Assembly (NCBI GenBank): GCA_007449985.2
Contig: VIIQ02000064.1
Span: forward strand, 392,626-456,625
Source: Desmodesmus armatus
Lineage: Eukaryota; Chlorophyta; Chlorophyceae; Sphaeropleales; Scenedesmaceae
Reading direction: 5' to 3'
Length of the DNA: 64,000 nt
A program made the translations under genes and the position numbers. Under the pieces are notes generated by a model. That model did no database searches, was not told the origin of the DNA, and was given only the letters and a program-made list of their open reading frames with translations. This document shows, one piece after another, positions 63,401-64,000 of this stretch (positions within the stretch are counted from its first letter, which is position 1; the number at the start of each line of letters is the position of its first letter).

Positions 63401-63767
63401 AATCCAGGTGAGGATAACATTCATGCAGAGTACTCAATACCTGGTTGGCAACCTTGACGTATGAAAGCTTCCTCTACTACGGCAGTGTGCCAATCTTGTA
63501 AGGCCATTCAAGTCCTGCTGTCCACAGAGAGCGTCTGTCAGTGTTGATCGCCAGTGCACAGTTTGTCAACAAGGGTTGGCTCGCGATCTCTGATCTGGCT
63601 GCTGGCTTTTGTGCGCTTTGCAGGACCCTCCTGCTTTGCAGGCCCTGCTGCCCCTCGTGCTGGCGCTGAGCTCCCAGCTGCCAACAGCCCGTGGGCGACG
63701 TTGGAGCGGGCTGCAGAAACATAGGGCTGCAGCATTGGAGGGACATCACTGCTGTGCGTTGCTGTGA
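33489..63767 (+). CDS. Giant modular cell-surface protein: signal peptide, DUF11-type repeats, saposin-like array, REJ-like region, one TM helix
   Basis: At least 42 exons join by phase. From the first: 33489-33549, 34179-34301, 34537-34863, 35347-35814, 36060-36407, 36597-36635, 36805-37059, 37756-37827, 38141-38493, 38776-39103, 39355-39882, 40161-40550, 40716-40837, 41044-41248, 41437-41473, 41682-41983, 42178-42340, 42590-42780, 42953-43303, 43622-43951, 44181-44325, 44670-44851, 45080-45712, 45860-46566, 46788-49145, 49323-50245, 50456-50596, 50740-50911, 51103-51437, 51692-52240, 52440-53107, 53320-53748, 54029-54319, 54529-54626, 54889-55488, 55643-56100, 57910-59409, 61133-61471, 61704-61909, 62143-62286, 62650-62880, 63059-63407. 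Sum is about 16.4 kb, near 5,500 residues. The signal peptide core is LLRKLLLFGLLTGA. The TM helix near 63190-63245 reads AGPVIGSVVGLALVGCVA and is followed by LYKRRQR. A further in-frame exon from 63624 to a stop at 63765 is plausible. Frame breaks occur near 49832 (surplus G), 55893, 61760, 63160 and 63240. No enzyme motif is seen; a role in adhesion or recognition at the cell or flagellar surface is inference. Confidence 0.8.
34537..45350 (+). repeat. About 14 DUF11-type Ig-like repeats within the giant protein
   Basis: Each repeat starts with a hydrophobic strand ending in the N-[TSE]-G signature and ends with a T-x-x-D-[FL]-x-x-G motif. Examples of starts: GQDLSCTLNVTNTGTVLLKN, GDPILYSFTLSNTGSVALRD, GTPINLTATVTNTGNMTLKG, GETLVCPFYLRNSGNVGLSS and GQNVTLVYTIYNTGNVLLRN. 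Examples of ends: TQRDFD, TQDEFD, TEQDLDAG, TLSDLEEG, TQQDFEQG, TQDSFEAG. This is the pattern of the bacterial and archaeal surface repeat DUF11 (TIGR01451). Cysteine pairs are common in the units. Nearly every repeat is opened by a phase-1 intron placed just before the first residues of the strand. The first two units (34537-35814) are the most divergent. Confidence 0.8.
45367..52240 (+). repeat. Eleven saposin-B-like modules alternating with a second Cys-rich motif
   Basis: Module starts near 45379, 46042, 46549, 47317, 47827, 48329, 48829, 49530, 50020, 51103 and 51870. Each has C-x2-C, then about 25-35 residues, a cysteine after an aromatic position, about 7-15 residues, a cysteine, about 22 residues and C-x5-C. 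The second half carries a strongly conserved GNLGKRAGLxC core (NLGRRAAGLCFALELC, NLGKRAAGLCFALGQC, NLGRRVGALCRSLAEC). This spacing is that of saposin B domains, helical folds that bind lipids or membranes. Between modules lies a linker of the form D-x-CT-x-EG-x-x-GG, then GRC, C, C, CxC, G-x-DTC and G-x-C. The first module shares its exon with the last DUF11-type repeat. Confidence 0.75.
52440..56100 (+). other. REJ-like region of the giant protein
   Basis: After the last Cys-rich motif, the exon at 52440 continues into LSARFSPDGKQITITLNAA and a pair of cysteines (FSCSSLF, AWCSAGDRVLTVQL) that resemble the strand pattern before REJ domains. The exon at 54029 ends with VVLDASKSLDPDDP and the next opens PLSFSWDC, the hallmark start of the receptor-for-egg-jelly domain found in polycystin-1. 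Later exons give further beta-rich sequence ending in ASIDVYVAPKGPDFD. A frame change near 55893, beside a CCC run, separates the end of this region from RRLQQESGG and a helical stretch. The domain call rests on motif recognition by eye. Confidence 0.62.
56790..57450 (+). mobile_element. 5'-truncated LINE-like retrotransposon in an intron of the giant gene
   Basis: The frame at 56837-57208 ends a protein with RICRLCSGQ, then about 25 residues, then LKHFILECPVYDDLR: the C-x2-C...H-x4-C zinc knuckle found at the C terminus of many non-LTR reverse transcriptases. Reverse transcriptase itself is absent, so this is a 5'-truncated copy. The 3' non-coding part (57328-57450) is shared with 16248-16378 and both end at the same CCATGTAACATACTCCCCC, as expected of LINE insertions. 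It lies in the 1.8-kb intron between exons 56100 and 57910, same orientation as the gene. Confidence 0.68.
57738..57844 (+). repeat. GC-rich palindromic repeat, copy 1 (intron of giant gene)
   Basis: Contains two blocks of G runs, GCGCAG and C runs (GGGGGGCGCAGCCCCCCC) separated by AGGTAAAAGCGGGG, and ends GACTAAGTGGGGCGTAGACC. The reverse complement of 59637-59752 has the same order. Each block can fold on itself. Confidence 0.8.
59410..61132. other. Long intron of the giant gene (1.7 kb)
   Basis: Apart from the GC-rich repeat, it holds only G/T-rich non-coding sequence with a short ATGTATGGCA-type palindrome near 60012 (CATACATGTATGG). No protein-like frame was found. Confidence 0.5.
59637..59752 (-). 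repeat. GC-rich palindromic repeat, copy 2, inverted (next intron)
   Basis: Reads AAGGTCTATGCCCCACTGAG, then GGGGGGGCTGCGCCCCCCC twice with CCCCGCTTTTCCTGG between. It is the inverted counterpart of 57738-57844, so exon 57910-59409 is flanked by inverted repeats. Confidence 0.8.
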
Positions 63768-64000
63768 GGCAGTTTGCATTGGGGCTGGTGTGTTTCCTGA
63801 TGGTGCAAGACAGTGCTGAGCAGTGCCGCTAATCTGTGTCATAATTTGCAGAATCTGTGCTGGGCTGGTAGTCACTGAGCTGGAGATCTGTAGAGGTCCA
63901 TGTGTGACAGAGGGGTGGGGGGGTGGGGAGCTGGCAGATGCAACAGGTGGTCGTGAAGGAGACATGAGCTAATGCCATGGGTCTGAAGGTGCCTGCCACA
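63768..64000. other. Right edge, unassigned
   Basis: Beyond the proposed stop of the giant gene. No TGTAA is seen, so its 3' UTR probably extends past the window. A minus-strand frame of 162 codons (63477-63965) opens here; see the rejected list. Confidence 0.35.

Larger units (their letters stand above)
57910..63407 (+). other. Juxtamembrane part of the giant protein with N-glycan-rich stalk and TM helix
   Basis: The 1,500-base exon at 57910 is helical at first (AALSITADAITSAVQAGKG), then beta-rich, and holds a two-cysteine element (LLLCLRINGDG through TLRCSTRRQGTYLIAA) placed like a GPS motif but without the His-Leu-Thr/Ser cleavage site. A Thr/Ser/Gly stalk with many Asn-X-Thr/Ser sequons (NITACNGT, NGTACNTTANVT, NTTTNAS, NGTNATS) and a proline-serine stretch follow. 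Exons from 61133 to 62880 are alanine-rich and helical, joined in phase 0. The final exon carries the TM helix and a basic stop-transfer sequence, then an acidic/alanine-rich tail. Confidence 0.65.

Noticed and set aside
63477..63965. Minus-strand frame of 162 codons starting MSPSRPPVASASS at the right edge
   Set aside because: Pro/Ser/Gln-rich and open, but it overlaps the proposed last exon of the giant gene, has no recognisable domain and no visible splice or poly(A) context. It could be real only if the giant gene ends earlier.

Overview
The window looks like nuclear DNA of a chlorophyte green alga, most likely of the Chlamydomonadales. The evidence is dense GT-AG introns, long CAG/CTG tracts that give polyglutamine in exons, TGTAA-type poly(A) signals, a plastid-type Obg GTPase and an FAE1-type 3-ketoacyl-CoA synthase. 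No bacterial operon structure, organellar gene, rRNA or CRISPR array was seen. Species cannot be fixed from sequence alone.

Layout: (1) 1-0.8 kb, minus strand: 5' part of a mitochondrial CDP-DAG synthase (TAM41), running off the left edge. (2) 0.9-6.3 kb, plus: a long coiled-coil, Ser/Ala/Gln-rich protein of unknown function. (3) 7.1-10.5 kb, minus: an RRM protein resembling nucleolar NOL8. (4) 11.3-16.6 kb, minus: 3-ketoacyl-CoA synthase, 11 exons. (5) 16.6-21.7 kb: gene-poor, C/A-rich on the plus strand, with several families of tandem repeats. (6) 21.7-23.5 kb, minus: an unrecognised membrane protein. (7) 24.6-30.5 kb, minus: Obg-like GTPase, 10 exons. (8) 30.9-32.6 kb, plus: peptidyl-tRNA hydrolase 2, head-to-head with Obg. 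(9) 33.5-63.8 kb, plus: one very large gene of at least 42 exons.

The large gene is the outstanding feature. Splicing the exons I can place gives about 16.4 kb of coding sequence, roughly 5,500 residues. It encodes a secreted or type I membrane protein: signal peptide, about 14 Ig-like DUF11-type repeats, 11 saposin-B-like six-cysteine modules alternating with a second cysteine-rich motif, a receptor-for-egg-jelly (REJ)-like region, an Asn-X-Thr-rich stalk, a membrane-proximal region, one transmembrane helix and a short tail. Exons physically join the DUF11 array to the first saposin module, and the last cysteine motif to the REJ-like region, so these are not separate neighbouring genes.

Many exons carry single-base frame breaks, mostly at G or C runs. 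Restoring one base usually recovers a sensible family match. I read these mainly as assembly errors, not pseudogenes. Exon boundaries were placed by eye from GT/AG sites, codon phase and family knowledge; single-base errors in my coordinates are possible.
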